This document shows, piece after piece, positions 24,014-31,134 of a DNA stretch of 33,098 bases. Made by a program: the position numbers and the translations under genes. This DNA comes from Sulfurimonas sp. UBA6014. GTDB lineage: Bacteria; Campylobacterota; Campylobacteria; Campylobacterales; Sulfurimonadaceae. The DNA is taken from the NCBI GenBank assembly GCA_002428085.1, contig DJAA01000058.1, positions 1 to 33,098 of the forward strand. The letters are read 5' to 3'. The notes beneath the pieces were generated by a model that worked only from the letters and a program-made list of their open reading frames with translations, searched no databases and was not told where the DNA came from. Within the stretch, counting starts at the first letter, position 1. Every line of letters starts with the position of its first letter.

Positions 24014-24709
24014 CTAACGTAGCGTAAAAATATATCCCTCAGCAATCTCTTGCATAGTGTATCTGTAGAGTCCATCTAACTCAATAGCTACACGGTAGTA
24101 GCCATCATGATTGCCTACTCTTATAACTGAAAAAATATTTTTGGGAATTTTTTGTGTGTAGCTCGCAAATGAGCTCTCTTGTTTGAAGTCAATAACCATT
24201 CTGTGTGGCTCTGCCAACACAAAAGTTCGAATGGTTTTATCTTTTGTAACTATTTTTAATTTTTTGCCATCTGCATAAAAAGATATATGAGCCAAAGATG
24301 CTATTTTTGTAAAGCCAGAGTGTTTGGTTTTTGTTTGTGTTTTAGCTGTTTGATTTGTATCCGTTTGATTTTTAGAAGTCTCATTTTTTTTGATTATATT
24401 TTTTGAAATTTGCGGCTCTTGCACATAAGTTTGAGAGATGAAAAGAGGCAAATGCCAATCAACAGAATTTTCAAGTTCAATAACTTTGCTTTCTATGGAA
24501 CCATCAAGATTTTTAAATTCTACCGTTACTTTTTGAAGCACCCTTGCCTGTGGAGGAAGTGCTATTGTCGCGCGTTTGAGAGCAGGAAGGGATGTGTCCT
24601 GATTGGAAGTTAAGGGGATGTCTTTTTCACCTTCAGTTGGAAAAAAAGGATTTTCACGACCTTCAAGGGTGAGAAGAAGAAAAAGCATTATGTAAAAAAT
24701 TTTCACCAA
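24014..24709 (-). CDS. AMIN domain-containing periplasmic protein
   Basis: 231 residues. N-terminal hydrophobic signal (MVKIFYIMLFLLLTLEG), a region with a beta-rich first half, then a Lys/Thr/Asn/Gln-rich linker around residues 103-129, and a C-terminal AMIN-like domain (LKIVTKDKTIRTFVLAEPHR, then VIDFKQ and FSVIRVGNHDGYYRVAIELD). AMIN domains target proteins to peptidoglycan or septal sites and occur in AmiC-type amidases and secretins; no catalytic domain is present here. The linker has the sequon D117-T-N119-Q-T121. Located after ftsB-like, enolase and recA in the same direction, separated from ftsB-like by a 69-base gap with a hairpin. Confidence 0.8.
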   Translation of the reverse strand: MVKIFYIMLFLLLTLEGRENPFFPTEGEKDIPLTSNQDTSLPALKRATIALPPQARVLQKVTVEFKNLDGSIESKVIELENSVDWHLPLFISQTYVQEPQISKNIIKKNETSKNQTDTNQTAKTQTKTKHSGFTKIASLAHISFYADGKKLKIVTKDKTIRTFVLAEPHRMVIDFKQESSFASYTQKIPKNIFSVIRVGNHDGYYRVAIELDGLYRYTMQEIAEGYIFTLR

Positions 24710-24726
24710 ACCATCCCTCGTTTTTG

Positions 24727-24753
24727 AAGTATCTCAGCATACACAAGATACTT
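24727..24753 (-). other. Intercistronic hairpin between the FtsB-like and AMIN genes
   Basis: Perfect 8-base inverted repeat AAGTATCT (24727-24734) and AGATACTT (24746-24753), 11-base loop. On the minus strand it is followed by CAAAAACG and not by a U-run. Read on the plus strand it would be followed by TTTTAAATTTT, but no plus gene ends here. Possible mRNA processing or stabilising element, or an attenuator. Confidence 0.45.
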
Positions 24754-24778
24754 TTAAATTTTCCCCTCACCAAAAAGC

Positions 24779-25057
24779 TTACTCTGCAGAAATCTCTTTA
24801 AGTTCAAAATATTCTCTTTGAAGCTCCGCATTATCATTTTTTAATCTCGTGATTTCACTCTGGAGATAATTTTCATAATCTTGCAGTCCAAAAAGAACTT
24901 CTAATGAATTTGAGCCATATAAAATAATGCCAAGATAAATTCCAAACCCCATGACAAGGGAAAAAAGAGTCAAGAACTTTCCTGAAGATAAACCCAAATA
25001 CCTTTGTGTTAAACTCTGAGTATTGTCTATCTCTTCATAAAGTTCTTCTTGATTCAT
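24779..25057 (-). CDS. FtsB/DivIC-like septum formation initiator
   Basis: 92 residues. A 26-residue cytoplasmic tail, one transmembrane segment (FLTLFSLVMGFGIYLGIILYG), then a periplasmic stretch ending in a coiled coil with regular Leu spacing (YENYLQSEITRLKNDNAEL). This is the FtsB/DivIC layout: bitopic divisome protein that pairs with FtsL and FtsQ. It begins 11 bases after the enolase stop, and the same order eno-ftsB-like is common in many bacteria. Short coiled-coil proteins are hard to assign by sequence, so context carries much of the weight. Confidence 0.78.
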   Translation of the reverse strand: MNQEELYEEIDNTQSLTQRYLGLSSGKFLTLFSLVMGFGIYLGIILYGSNSLEVLFGLQDYENYLQSEITRLKNDNAELQREYFELKEISAE

Positions 25058-25068
25058 TGCAACACTTT

Positions 25069-26337
25069 TTAGTTAAATAGCTCAGAACCCAAATATTCGC
25101 CGTAAACAACTTCATTTTCTATCTCTAAAAGACGGTTATATTTTGCCGTTCTCTCTCCACGAGCCGTTGAACCTGTTTTGATTTGACCACAATTAAGAGC
25201 AACTGCAAAATCAGCGATAAATGCATCTTCACTCTCACCTGAACGGTGACTCATAACACACGTATAGCCATTTCTTTGAGCCAAACGCACAGTCAACATA
25301 GTCTCACTTACAGAGCCGATTTGGTTAGGTTTGATAAGAATAGAGTTAGCTATCCCTTTTTTGATCCCTTCACTCAAAATCTTTACGTTTGTAACAAAAA
25401 GGTCATCACCAACGATTTGAATTTTGTCTCCGAGCTTCTCAGTCATAAGTTTAAATCCATCCCAGTCATCTTCACTTAAACCATCTTCAATAGATACGAT
25501 TGGGTATTTAGAACAAAGGTCTGCATAATAATCGACTAACTCAGCAGAAGTGACAGTACGATTTTCAGACTCAAGTCTATAACCACCACCCTCTGCAACA
25601 AGCTCTGAAGCTGCTACGTCAAGTGCAATACCAATCTGCTCACCTGCTTTATATCCTGCTTTTGCAATCGCTTCCATGATGATTTGGATTGGCTCTTCGT
25701 TTGAGCCTAAATCTGGTGCAAAACCACCCTCATCACCAAGTGCAGTATTATGTTTTTTCGCTTTTAAAATACCTTTTAGAGTATGATAGATTTCAGAAGA
25801 TGCTCTTAATGCCTCAGCAAAATCATCAAAACCTTTAGGGACTATCATGTATTCTTGAAAATCTACAGAATTATCTGCGTGTGAACCACCATTGATAATA
25901 TTGAGCATTGGAGTAGGAATTACCATAGCATTCGCACCACCAAGGTAGCGATAGAGTGGAATGTTTAAACTAGCAGCAGCAGCACGAGCAACCGCCATAG
26001 AAACACCTAAAACTGCATTTGCACCCAAATTTCCATAGTTATCAGTTCCATCTAATTCTTTCATTTGCGCATCTATCACTGCTTGATTAAAAGGAGAAAG
26101 ACCGATTAAAACATCAGAAATTTGACTATTGACATTTTCAACAGCTGTTAAAACACCTTTACCCAAATAACGCGTTCCGCCATCGCGAAGTTCGAGTGCT
26201 TCACGCTTGCCTGTGCTTGCACCTGAAGGTACTATTGCACTTGCTACCGTTCCATCGCTGAGCTCTACGGTCGCTTTTACTGTCGGGTTACCACGAGAAT
26301 CCATTACTTCAATTGCACTTACGCTATCTATAAACAT
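25069..26337 (-). CDS. eno: Enolase
   Basis: 422 residues, full length. Converts 2-phosphoglycerate to phosphoenolpyruvate in the cytoplasm. Signatures: AIEVMDSRGNPTV at the N-terminus, GDEGGFAPDL in the middle, SIEDGLSEDDWDG, LFVTNV, ILIKPNQIGS and SHRSGESED with catalytic Lys and metal-binding Asp/Glu residues in place. Follows recA after 33 bases and precedes the FtsB-like gene by 11, so it is probably in a recA-eno-ftsB-AMIN operon. No abnormality seen. Confidence 0.98.
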   Translation of the reverse strand: MFIDSVSAIEVMDSRGNPTVKATVELSDGTVASAIVPSGASTGKREALELRDGGTRYLGKGVLTAVENVNSQISDVLIGLSPFNQAVIDAQMKELDGTDNYGNLGANAVLGVSMAVARAAAASLNIPLYRYLGGANAMVIPTPMLNIINGGSHADNSVDFQEYMIVPKGFDDFAEALRASSEIYHTLKGILKAKKHNTALGDEGGFAPDLGSNEEPIQIIMEAIAKAGYKAGEQIGIALDVAASELVAEGGGYRLESENRTVTSAELVDYYADLCSKYPIVSIEDGLSEDDWDGFKLMTEKLGDKIQIVGDDLFVTNVKILSEGIKKGIANSILIKPNQIGSVSETMLTVRLAQRNGYTCVMSHRSGESEDAFIADFAVALNCGQIKTGSTARGERTAKYNRLLEIENEVVYGEYLGSELFN

Positions 26338-26370
26338 TTCCTTGCCTTTTATTAATTTTGTAAAACAGAT

Positions 26371-27408
26371 TTATACATCTGTTTCGTCTATTTCTGAGGT
26401 ATCCATAGCTATAAGATTGTTCACGCCCATAGCAGATTTGATTTTTTTCTCTATCTCTTTAGCAAGTTCTGGCTCTTCTTTAAATTTGGCTTTGACATTT
26501 TCACGCCCTTGACCAAGTTTAACATCTTCATACGAAAACCAAGCACCGCTTTTATCTATGATGTCTAGTTTGACACCATAATCAACTAACTCACCCTCTT
26601 TAGAGATACCTTCACCGAACATTATATCAAATTCTGCTTGACGAAATGGTGGGGCTACTTTATTTTTTATCACTTTTGCTTTGACTCGGTTACCAATTTG
26701 ACTCTCACCTTGCTTAAGTGAAGCAATTCTTCTCACATCAATACGAACCGAGGCGTAAAATTTTAAAGCATTTCCTCCAGTTGTAGTCTCTGGAGAACCA
26801 TACCCCATCATGCCAATTTTCATACGAATCTGATTGATAAAAATAACTGTACAGTTCATTTTGTGCAAAATACCAGTAAGTTTACGCAATGCTTTTGACA
26901 TAAGACGTGCTTGAACGCCAACATTTTGATCAGACATCTCCCCCTCAATCTCAGACTTTGGCGTCAAAGCTGCAACAGAGTCGATAACTATCAAGTCAAT
27001 TGCTCCGCTTCGAGCAATAGTCTCAACGATATCAAGCGCTTGTTCCCCATAATCAGGCTGAGAAACAAGAAGATTTTCTACATCAACTCCCAAATTTTTC
27101 GCATACACAACATCAAGCGCATGTTCAGCATCTATAAACGCACAAACACCCCCTTCTTTTTGACACTCAGCAGTTATTTGAAGTGCTAACGTTGTTTTAC
27201 CCGAACTCTCAGGTCCGTAAATCTCAACAACTCTTCCCTGTGGCACCCCACCAATACCAAGTGCTAAGTCAAGTCCGATAGAACCTGTGCTAATGGCTCT
27301 TATAGGCTCGAATTCTTTATCACCTAATCTCATCAAAGCACCTTTTCCGAATGCTTTATCGATTTGCTTCATTGCCAAGTCTAACGATTTTTGTTTGTTT
27401 GCGTCCAT
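26371..27408 (-). CDS. recA: Recombinase RecA
   Basis: 345 residues from the ATG at 27408, the usual RecA start (MDANKQKSLDLA); an in-frame upstream extension to 27474 would run through the -10 region. Walker A GPESSGKT at 65-72, the L1/L2 DNA-binding loops (VAALTPKSEIEGEMSD and GSPETTTGGNALKFYAS), and a modestly acidic C-terminus (SEIDETDV). Binds single-stranded DNA, pairs homologous strands and, where LexA exists, triggers SOS. A TATAAT box on the minus strand lies about 31 bases upstream; no LexA-type box was recognised, consistent with the lack of classical SOS in many Campylobacterota. Confidence 0.98.
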   Translation of the reverse strand: MDANKQKSLDLAMKQIDKAFGKGALMRLGDKEFEPIRAISTGSIGLDLALGIGGVPQGRVVEIYGPESSGKTTLALQITAECQKEGGVCAFIDAEHALDVVYAKNLGVDVENLLVSQPDYGEQALDIVETIARSGAIDLIVIDSVAALTPKSEIEGEMSDQNVGVQARLMSKALRKLTGILHKMNCTVIFINQIRMKIGMMGYGSPETTTGGNALKFYASVRIDVRRIASLKQGESQIGNRVKAKVIKNKVAPPFRQAEFDIMFGEGISKEGELVDYGVKLDIIDKSGAWFSYEDVKLGQGRENVKAKFKEEPELAKEIEKKIKSAMGVNNLIAMDTSEIDETDV

Positions 27409-27438
27409 TTTTGGCTCACTTATTGTTAATTTAGACTT

Positions 27439-27444
27439 ATTATA
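27439..27444 (-). promoter_or_regulatory. -10 box TATAAT of recA
   Basis: TATAAT on the minus strand, preceded by TTTGCA, about 31 bases before the recA start codon. It lies in the 125-base divergent region shared with mqnD. Confidence 0.6.
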
Positions 27445-27501
27445 TGCAAATTTAAATGACTCTCTTAAAAACATTTCATTTTGTCATATTTTTAGGAAAA
27501 C

Positions 27502-27526
27502 ATTTTAACCTTAATTAGGTTAAAAT
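27502..27526 (+). promoter_or_regulatory. Perfect 25-bp palindrome directly upstream of mqnD
   Basis: ATTTTAACCT (27502-27511), spacer TAATT, AGGTTAAAAT (27517-27526): ten perfect base pairs of arm. It ends 7 bases before the mqnD ATG and contains the only plausible ribosome site (AGG). It could be a dimeric-repressor operator or an RNA hairpin that masks the ribosome site. Confidence 0.55.
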
Positions 27527-27533
27527 CTTGTTT

Positions 27534-28397
27534 ATGAAAAGAACATTAATAGCACACTCGCCCGACGCTGACGATATTTTTATGTACTATGCCATAAAAT
27601 TTGGTTGGGTTGATATGAAAAATACCCTTTTTGACAACATAGCCAAGGATATTCAGACGCTTAACGAAGATGCGCTTGAGGGGACTTATGACATTGTGGC
27701 GATTAGTTTTGCCTTGTTTCCACACATAAAAAATGAGTATGCACTCCTAAGAACTGCTGTGAGTTTTGGGGAAGGGTACGGTCCTAAACTCATCAAAAAA
27801 AAGGGTGAAAAACTCAAAAAGAACTTTAAAGTTGCCCTCAGTGGTGCACACACAACCAATGCCATGCTTTTTCGCATCGCTTACCCTGATGCACGCATTA
27901 CCTACATGAACTTTTTGGAGATTGAGCAAGCTGTATTAAATGGGGATGTTCATGCGGGTGTGTTGATTCATGAGAGCATTCTAACCTATCATGACGCACT
28001 TGAAGTGGAGCGTGAAATGTGGGATATTTGGCAAGAGTTAGCAGGGTCTGAACTCCCACTTCCTCTTGGAGGTATGGCTTTGCGCCGCTCGATTACTCTC
28101 AGTAAAGCTATAGAGTATGAAGCAACGCTTACAAAGGCTGTCCAAGTCGCACGCAACCACAAAAAGAGACTCTCAAAAATGCTCATGGAGCGTAATTTAG
28201 TCAGAATCGACGCAGCAACACTAGAGAAATATTTAGAACTTTATGCGAATGACAACTCTATTACATTAAGTCCTTTGCAGTACCAAGCTATCGATAAACT
28301 CTTTGAAATAGGCTACAAGCACGGATTTTATGACGCACCCGTGGCTATAGAAAACTATCTTATTCCAACACAATATCAAGAATTAAGGAATTCATAA
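27534..28397 (+). CDS. mqnD: 1,4-dihydroxy-6-naphthoate synthase-type protein MqnD
   Basis: 287 residues. MqnA/MqnD family of the futalosine menaquinone route, which Campylobacterota use; MqnD converts cyclic dehypoxanthine futalosine to 1,4-dihydroxy-6-naphthoate. Visible: the N-terminal LIAHSPDADDIFMYYAI, typical of MqnD (MqnA has a different start), the SGAHTTNAMLFRIAYPDA loop with the conserved Thr-Thr, HAGVLIHESILTY with the probable catalytic His, and LPLPLGGMALRR. It has a substrate-binding-protein-like fold. Start at ATG 27534, just after the palindrome. Followed after one base by fliQ, and probably co-transcribed with fliQ and murB. Confidence 0.9.
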   Translation: MKRTLIAHSPDADDIFMYYAIKFGWVDMKNTLFDNIAKDIQTLNEDALEGTYDIVAISFALFPHIKNEYALLRTAVSFGEGYGPKLIKKKGEKLKKNFKVALSGAHTTNAMLFRIAYPDARITYMNFLEIEQAVLNGDVHAGVLIHESILTYHDALEVEREMWDIWQELAGSELPLPLGGMALRRSITLSKAIEYEATLTKAVQVARNHKKRLSKMLMERNLVRIDAATLEKYLELYANDNSITLSPLQYQAIDKLFEIGYKHGFYDAPVAIENYLIPTQYQELRNS

Positions 28398-28398
28398 C

Positions 28399-28665
28399 AT
28401 GGAAGCAAAACTCATAGCCCTTGGTGTTGAGACGTTTAAAACGGCACTTTTACTCTCTTTGCCAGCACTCTTGACGGGAATGTTACTTGGTTTGGCAGTA
28501 AGTATTTTTCAAGCAACAACCCAAATCAATGAGATGACCCTCTCTTTTATTCCCAAAATTTTGGGAATAGTTATTGTGATTATTTTAACCATGCCTTGGA
28601 TGCTCAATTCTATGATTGACTACTCTACAAATATTTTCAATATGATTCCGACATTTGTAGAATAA
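28399..28665 (+). CDS. fliQ: Flagellar export apparatus protein FliQ
   Basis: 88 residues, the normal size. Two transmembrane helices (TALLLSLPALLTGMLLGLAV and IPKILGIVIVIILTMPWML) joined by the conserved FQATTQINEMTLSF loop. FliQ is part of the inner membrane export gate with FliP and FliR. It begins one base after mqnD stops and shares one base with murB (TAATG), so a housekeeping and a flagellar gene are translated together. Its presence indicates a flagellated or formerly flagellated cell. Confidence 0.95.
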   Translation: MEAKLIALGVETFKTALLLSLPALLTGMLLGLAVSIFQATTQINEMTLSFIPKILGIVIVIILTMPWMLNSMIDYSTNIFNMIPTFVE

Positions 28666-29489
28666 TGGCTACTAAATCTATCAATTTTTCTAAATTTTCT
28701 TCCATGAAAATTGGAGGTGTTTTAGATGTCGCTCTCCTTGAGATGTGTGACTCTACACTTGAGAACCACTACCTCATCGGCTCATGTAACAATATTTTAA
28801 TCGGTGAGCAAACTCCTTTGCTTGTAGTTCTTAGTAAAAAATACGACTACATAACTATTGAAGAGGGAGTTTTAAAGATAGGCGCGGCTACTCCATCGGG
28901 GAAAATCGCCTCATTTTGCAAAAAGCATAACATTGCAAACTTTGAATTTGTCTCGCATCTTCCAGGGACTCTTGGAGGACTTATCAAGATGAATGCAGGG
29001 CTTAAAGAGTATGAAATCTTTAACCATCTTATCGCGATTTCGACCTGCCAAGGTGTAAAACAAAAAAATGAAATCACATTTGGGTACAGATATACAGATA
29101 TCTTTACCACTGTTTTAGAAGCAAGTTTTGAGCTCTCTTACGGCTATGATCTCGAGAAAGTAGCAATGTTTAAAAAAATGCGTGCAAACCAACCAAGTGC
29201 TCCAAGTGCGGGGAGTTGTTTTAAAAACCCACCTGGTGACTATGCAGGAAGACTCATAGAAGCAGTCGGTCTCAAAGGAAAAAGAGTTGGTGGGATGGAG
29301 TTTAGCACCGTGCATGCCAACTTTTTGGTCAATGCTGACAAGGGCACTTTTGAGGAGGCAATATTTTTGATTCAAGAAGCGCAAAAAAGGGTTTATGAAG
29401 AGTTTGGAATCTGGCTGGAATGTGAAATAGTTGTTTTGGATGAGCGATACATGGGTGCGAACTCGCCACTTTTAAAAACTCACTTTTAG
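28665..29489 (+). CDS. murB: UDP-N-acetylmuramate dehydrogenase MurB
   Basis: 274 residues, the short MurB type seen in Campylobacterota. FAD-dependent reduction of UDP-GlcNAc-enolpyruvate to UDP-MurNAc in the cytoplasm. Visible: FSSMKIGG at the N-terminus, GSCNNILIG (FAD pyrophosphate region), LPGTLGGLIKMNAG, FGYRYTDI, and PSAGSCFKNPPGDYAGRLIE with the catalytic Ser, then a C-terminal Glu in LECEIVVL. The ATG shares one base with the fliQ TAA. The gene ends just before the second palindromic repeat, which may also serve as its transcript end. Confidence 0.95.
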   Translation: MATKSINFSKFSSMKIGGVLDVALLEMCDSTLENHYLIGSCNNILIGEQTPLLVVLSKKYDYITIEEGVLKIGAATPSGKIASFCKKHNIANFEFVSHLPGTLGGLIKMNAGLKEYEIFNHLIAISTCQGVKQKNEITFGYRYTDIFTTVLEASFELSYGYDLEKVAMFKKMRANQPSAPSAGSCFKNPPGDYAGRLIEAVGLKGKRVGGMEFSTVHANFLVNADKGTFEEAIFLIQEAQKRVYEEFGIWLECEIVVLDERYMGANSPLLKTHF

Positions 29490-29559
29490 ACTGCCACGAC
29501 TTTTTTAAAGTCTCGCAGTGACGGTATATTGTCATGGCGAGCCAAGCGCGGCAATCTCG
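29490..29559. repeat. Palindromic dispersed repeat, copy 2, after murB
   Basis: Starts immediately after the murB TAG. First half: ACTGC (29490-29494) pairs with GCAGT (29515-29519), and GACTTT (29498-29503) with AAAGTC (29507-29512). Middle: GTGAC with GTCAT around GGTATATT. Last part: GTCATGGCGAGCCAAGCG followed by GCAATCTC, the core shared with copy 1 at 4412-4439 (20 of 28 identical). Ten bases later the stop of the convergent outer membrane protein gene is reached, so it could act as a bidirectional transcript end. No open frame. Confidence 0.7.
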
Positions 29560-29569
29560 TTTTTCGACA

Positions 29570-30328
29570 TTAGAAACGAAGCATCAAACCTGCATAAATG
29601 CCTGCAAATTCTAAATCCATTTTTCCACTTACATCTTCTTCATCGATATCAATTTTTTGCACGCGATACCCTATTTCTAGTGCAGGTTGAACAAGAGGGG
29701 TAATGTCAAAAGTGTAGTCAACTTTCGCACGAGCGTCATAAACAGTAGATGAGCCATTTGAGATATATTTTACGTCTGACTCAAGTCCAATGTTGGTCGT
29801 AGGGATTTGTACGCGAGCTCTTACATACCCTAAAGGGACAACGACTGAAGAGACTTCACTATAGGATGTATCGCTGAGTGCACCTATAGTTACACCCTCC
29901 GCTTGATAATCCAAATTTATAATTTTTAAATCAATCCCTACATCCAAAGTAATCCAAGCAGTATTATCTAAAAGGTTGTAATAAGGGATGATATCAAACT
30001 GTGTCATGTCCAGAGAAGTTTTCCCACCACTAGCCGTAAAATCTTCAAACGTACCTATTGCTGTCCCTTCATTTGCTAAGGCTACATACTCAACTCTTAG
30101 ATTTGGAACAACTGGGATGGGGTGTTTAATGAGAAGCCACACATAAGGGGTAACCTCTTCATTTTCTGCAGACGTATCTGAACCACTTGTTAAACCATCT
30201 GTGTATGAAAGAGCTCCATTAGGAGCTTGCATCCAAGCACCTCCTCCCATCTCTACTCTTGCAAAATCCGCACTTGCAGTTGATGCCAAAATCAATCCAC
30301 AAACCAAGGAAGTTAGAACTTTTTTCAT
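29570..30328 (-). CDS. TIGR04219-type outer membrane beta-barrel protein
   Basis: 252 residues from the ATG at 30328, chosen because AGGAG lies 8 bases upstream and a Sec signal peptide follows (MKKVLTSLVCGLILASTASA). The mature part begins FARVEMGGGAWMQ, typical of this family, and consists of alternating hydrophobic strands with turn-rich DSGSD-like loops, ending in GLMLRF with a C-terminal Phe recognised by the Bam machinery. Function of the family is unknown; a porin-like or structural role is inferred from the barrel only. A TATAAT-like box is 26-31 bases upstream. Converges with murB across the repeat. Confidence 0.82.
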   Translation of the reverse strand: MKKVLTSLVCGLILASTASADFARVEMGGGAWMQAPNGALSYTDGLTSGSDTSAENEEVTPYVWLLIKHPIPVVPNLRVEYVALANEGTAIGTFEDFTASGGKTSLDMTQFDIIPYYNLLDNTAWITLDVGIDLKIINLDYQAEGVTIGALSDTSYSEVSSVVVPLGYVRARVQIPTTNIGLESDVKYISNGSSTVYDARAKVDYTFDITPLVQPALEIGYRVQKIDIDEEDVSGKMDLEFAGIYAGLMLRF

Positions 30329-30353
30329 ATAAACTCCTAAAATAATATCCATT

Positions 30354-30359
30354 ATTATA
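30354..30359 (-). promoter_or_regulatory. -10 box TATAAT of the outer membrane protein gene
   Basis: TATAAT on the minus strand in an AT-rich context, 26-31 bases before the start codon at 30328, giving a short leader that includes AGGAG. Confidence 0.5.
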
Positions 30360-30408
30360 TCAAAGAGATTGAGCAGTAAACTTAAAGAATACAAGAAGGG
30401 AAGAAAAC

Positions 30409-30435
30409 AAGATTTAGGGAATAAGCCTAAATCTT
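30409..30435 (-). terminator. Hairpin after tpx, probable terminator
   Basis: Perfect 10-base arms AAGATTTAGG and CCTAAATCTT with a 7-base loop. On the minus strand the hairpin is followed by GTTTTCTTCCCTTC, a broken U-rich tract, about 75 bases after the tpx stop. Confidence 0.5.
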
Positions 30436-30510
30436 TAAGGAAGAGGGGAAAATAGGTAGTAATTTTTTTGCCACTCTTAAAAAAAGAGCAGCTTTATTGA
30501 AAGAGTAAAA

Positions 30511-31014
30511 TTAACTAACAGCAGCGATTGCAGCGTCGTAGTTAGGCTCTTCAGTGATTTCTGGAACGATTTCTTTGTAAGTTACGATTCCTGCTTCGTT
30601 TACTGCGAAGATTGCTCTACAAGTAACACCTGCAAGAACTGAACCACCAAGAAGTACGCCATATGCATGAGCGAAATCTTTGTTTCTGAAATCTGAAGTT
30701 ACAGTCAAGTTAGTGATACCTTCAGCTGAACAAAAACGACCAGCAGCAAATGGTAAGTCTAATGAAACGATTGTTGGTTTAACACCTGCTAAAGAAGCAG
30801 CTTTTGCATTGAAATTACGAGTTTCAGTAGCACATACACCTGTATCTAATGAAGGAACAACAATAATAAGTTGCTTGTGTCCTTGAGCGCCACCAACTAC
30901 TACATCACCTAAACCAGCTGAATTTACAACTGTAACTTCTGGTGCTTTATCACCTACTTTTACCTCATTTCCTAATAACTCTACGTCTGTACCTTTGAAT
31001 TTTGTAGTTGCCAT
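30511..31014 (-). CDS. tpx: Thiol peroxidase Tpx
   Basis: 167 residues, the usual length. Atypical 2-Cys peroxiredoxin: peroxidatic Cys61 in DTGVCATETRNFN and resolving Cys95 in GRFCSAEG, the same numbering as in E. coli Tpx, with Arg133 (TCRAIF) conserved. Uses thioredoxin to reduce hydroperoxides; in epsilon bacteria it is an abundant oxidative-defence enzyme. Codon choice is biased toward a narrow set (GCT/GCA/GTA/GTT), consistent with high expression. GGGAG is 6 bases before the ATG. Has its own -10 box and a hairpin after the stop, so it looks monocistronic. Confidence 0.97.
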   Translation of the reverse strand: MATTKFKGTDVELLGNEVKVGDKAPEVTVVNSAGLGDVVVGGAQGHKQLIIVVPSLDTGVCATETRNFNAKAASLAGVKPTIVSLDLPFAAGRFCSAEGITNLTVTSDFRNKDFAHAYGVLLGGSVLAGVTCRAIFAVNEAGIVTYKEIVPEITEEPNYDAAIAAVS

Positions 31015-31051
31015 TGCGACTCCCTTTTTGTGTTATTTATTTTATGGTGGA

Positions 31052-31057
31052 AGTATA
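31052..31057 (-). promoter_or_regulatory. -10 box TATACT of tpx
   Basis: TATACT on the minus strand about 40 bases before the tpx start, in an AT-rich stretch. No operator-like palindrome was recognised beside it. Confidence 0.4.
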
Positions 31058-31085
31058 TTGAAATTGGATAATTCTTCTCTTATTT

Positions 31086-31106
31086 ATAAAAAGAGTCTTC
31101 TCTCTT
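31086..31106 (-). terminator. Weak terminator candidate after tsaD
   Basis: On the minus strand AAGAG (31106-31102), a 6-base loop and CTCTT (31095-31091), followed by TTTATAAAT. The stem is only 5 bp, so this is tentative. Confidence 0.35.
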
Positions 31107-31134
31107 AAGCTATTTTTTAGTTTGTGCAATGATG

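Noticed and set aside
27409..27474. Longer RecA start at 27474
   Set aside because: It would translate through the TATAAT box; RecA proteins start at the MDANKQKSLD-type sequence.
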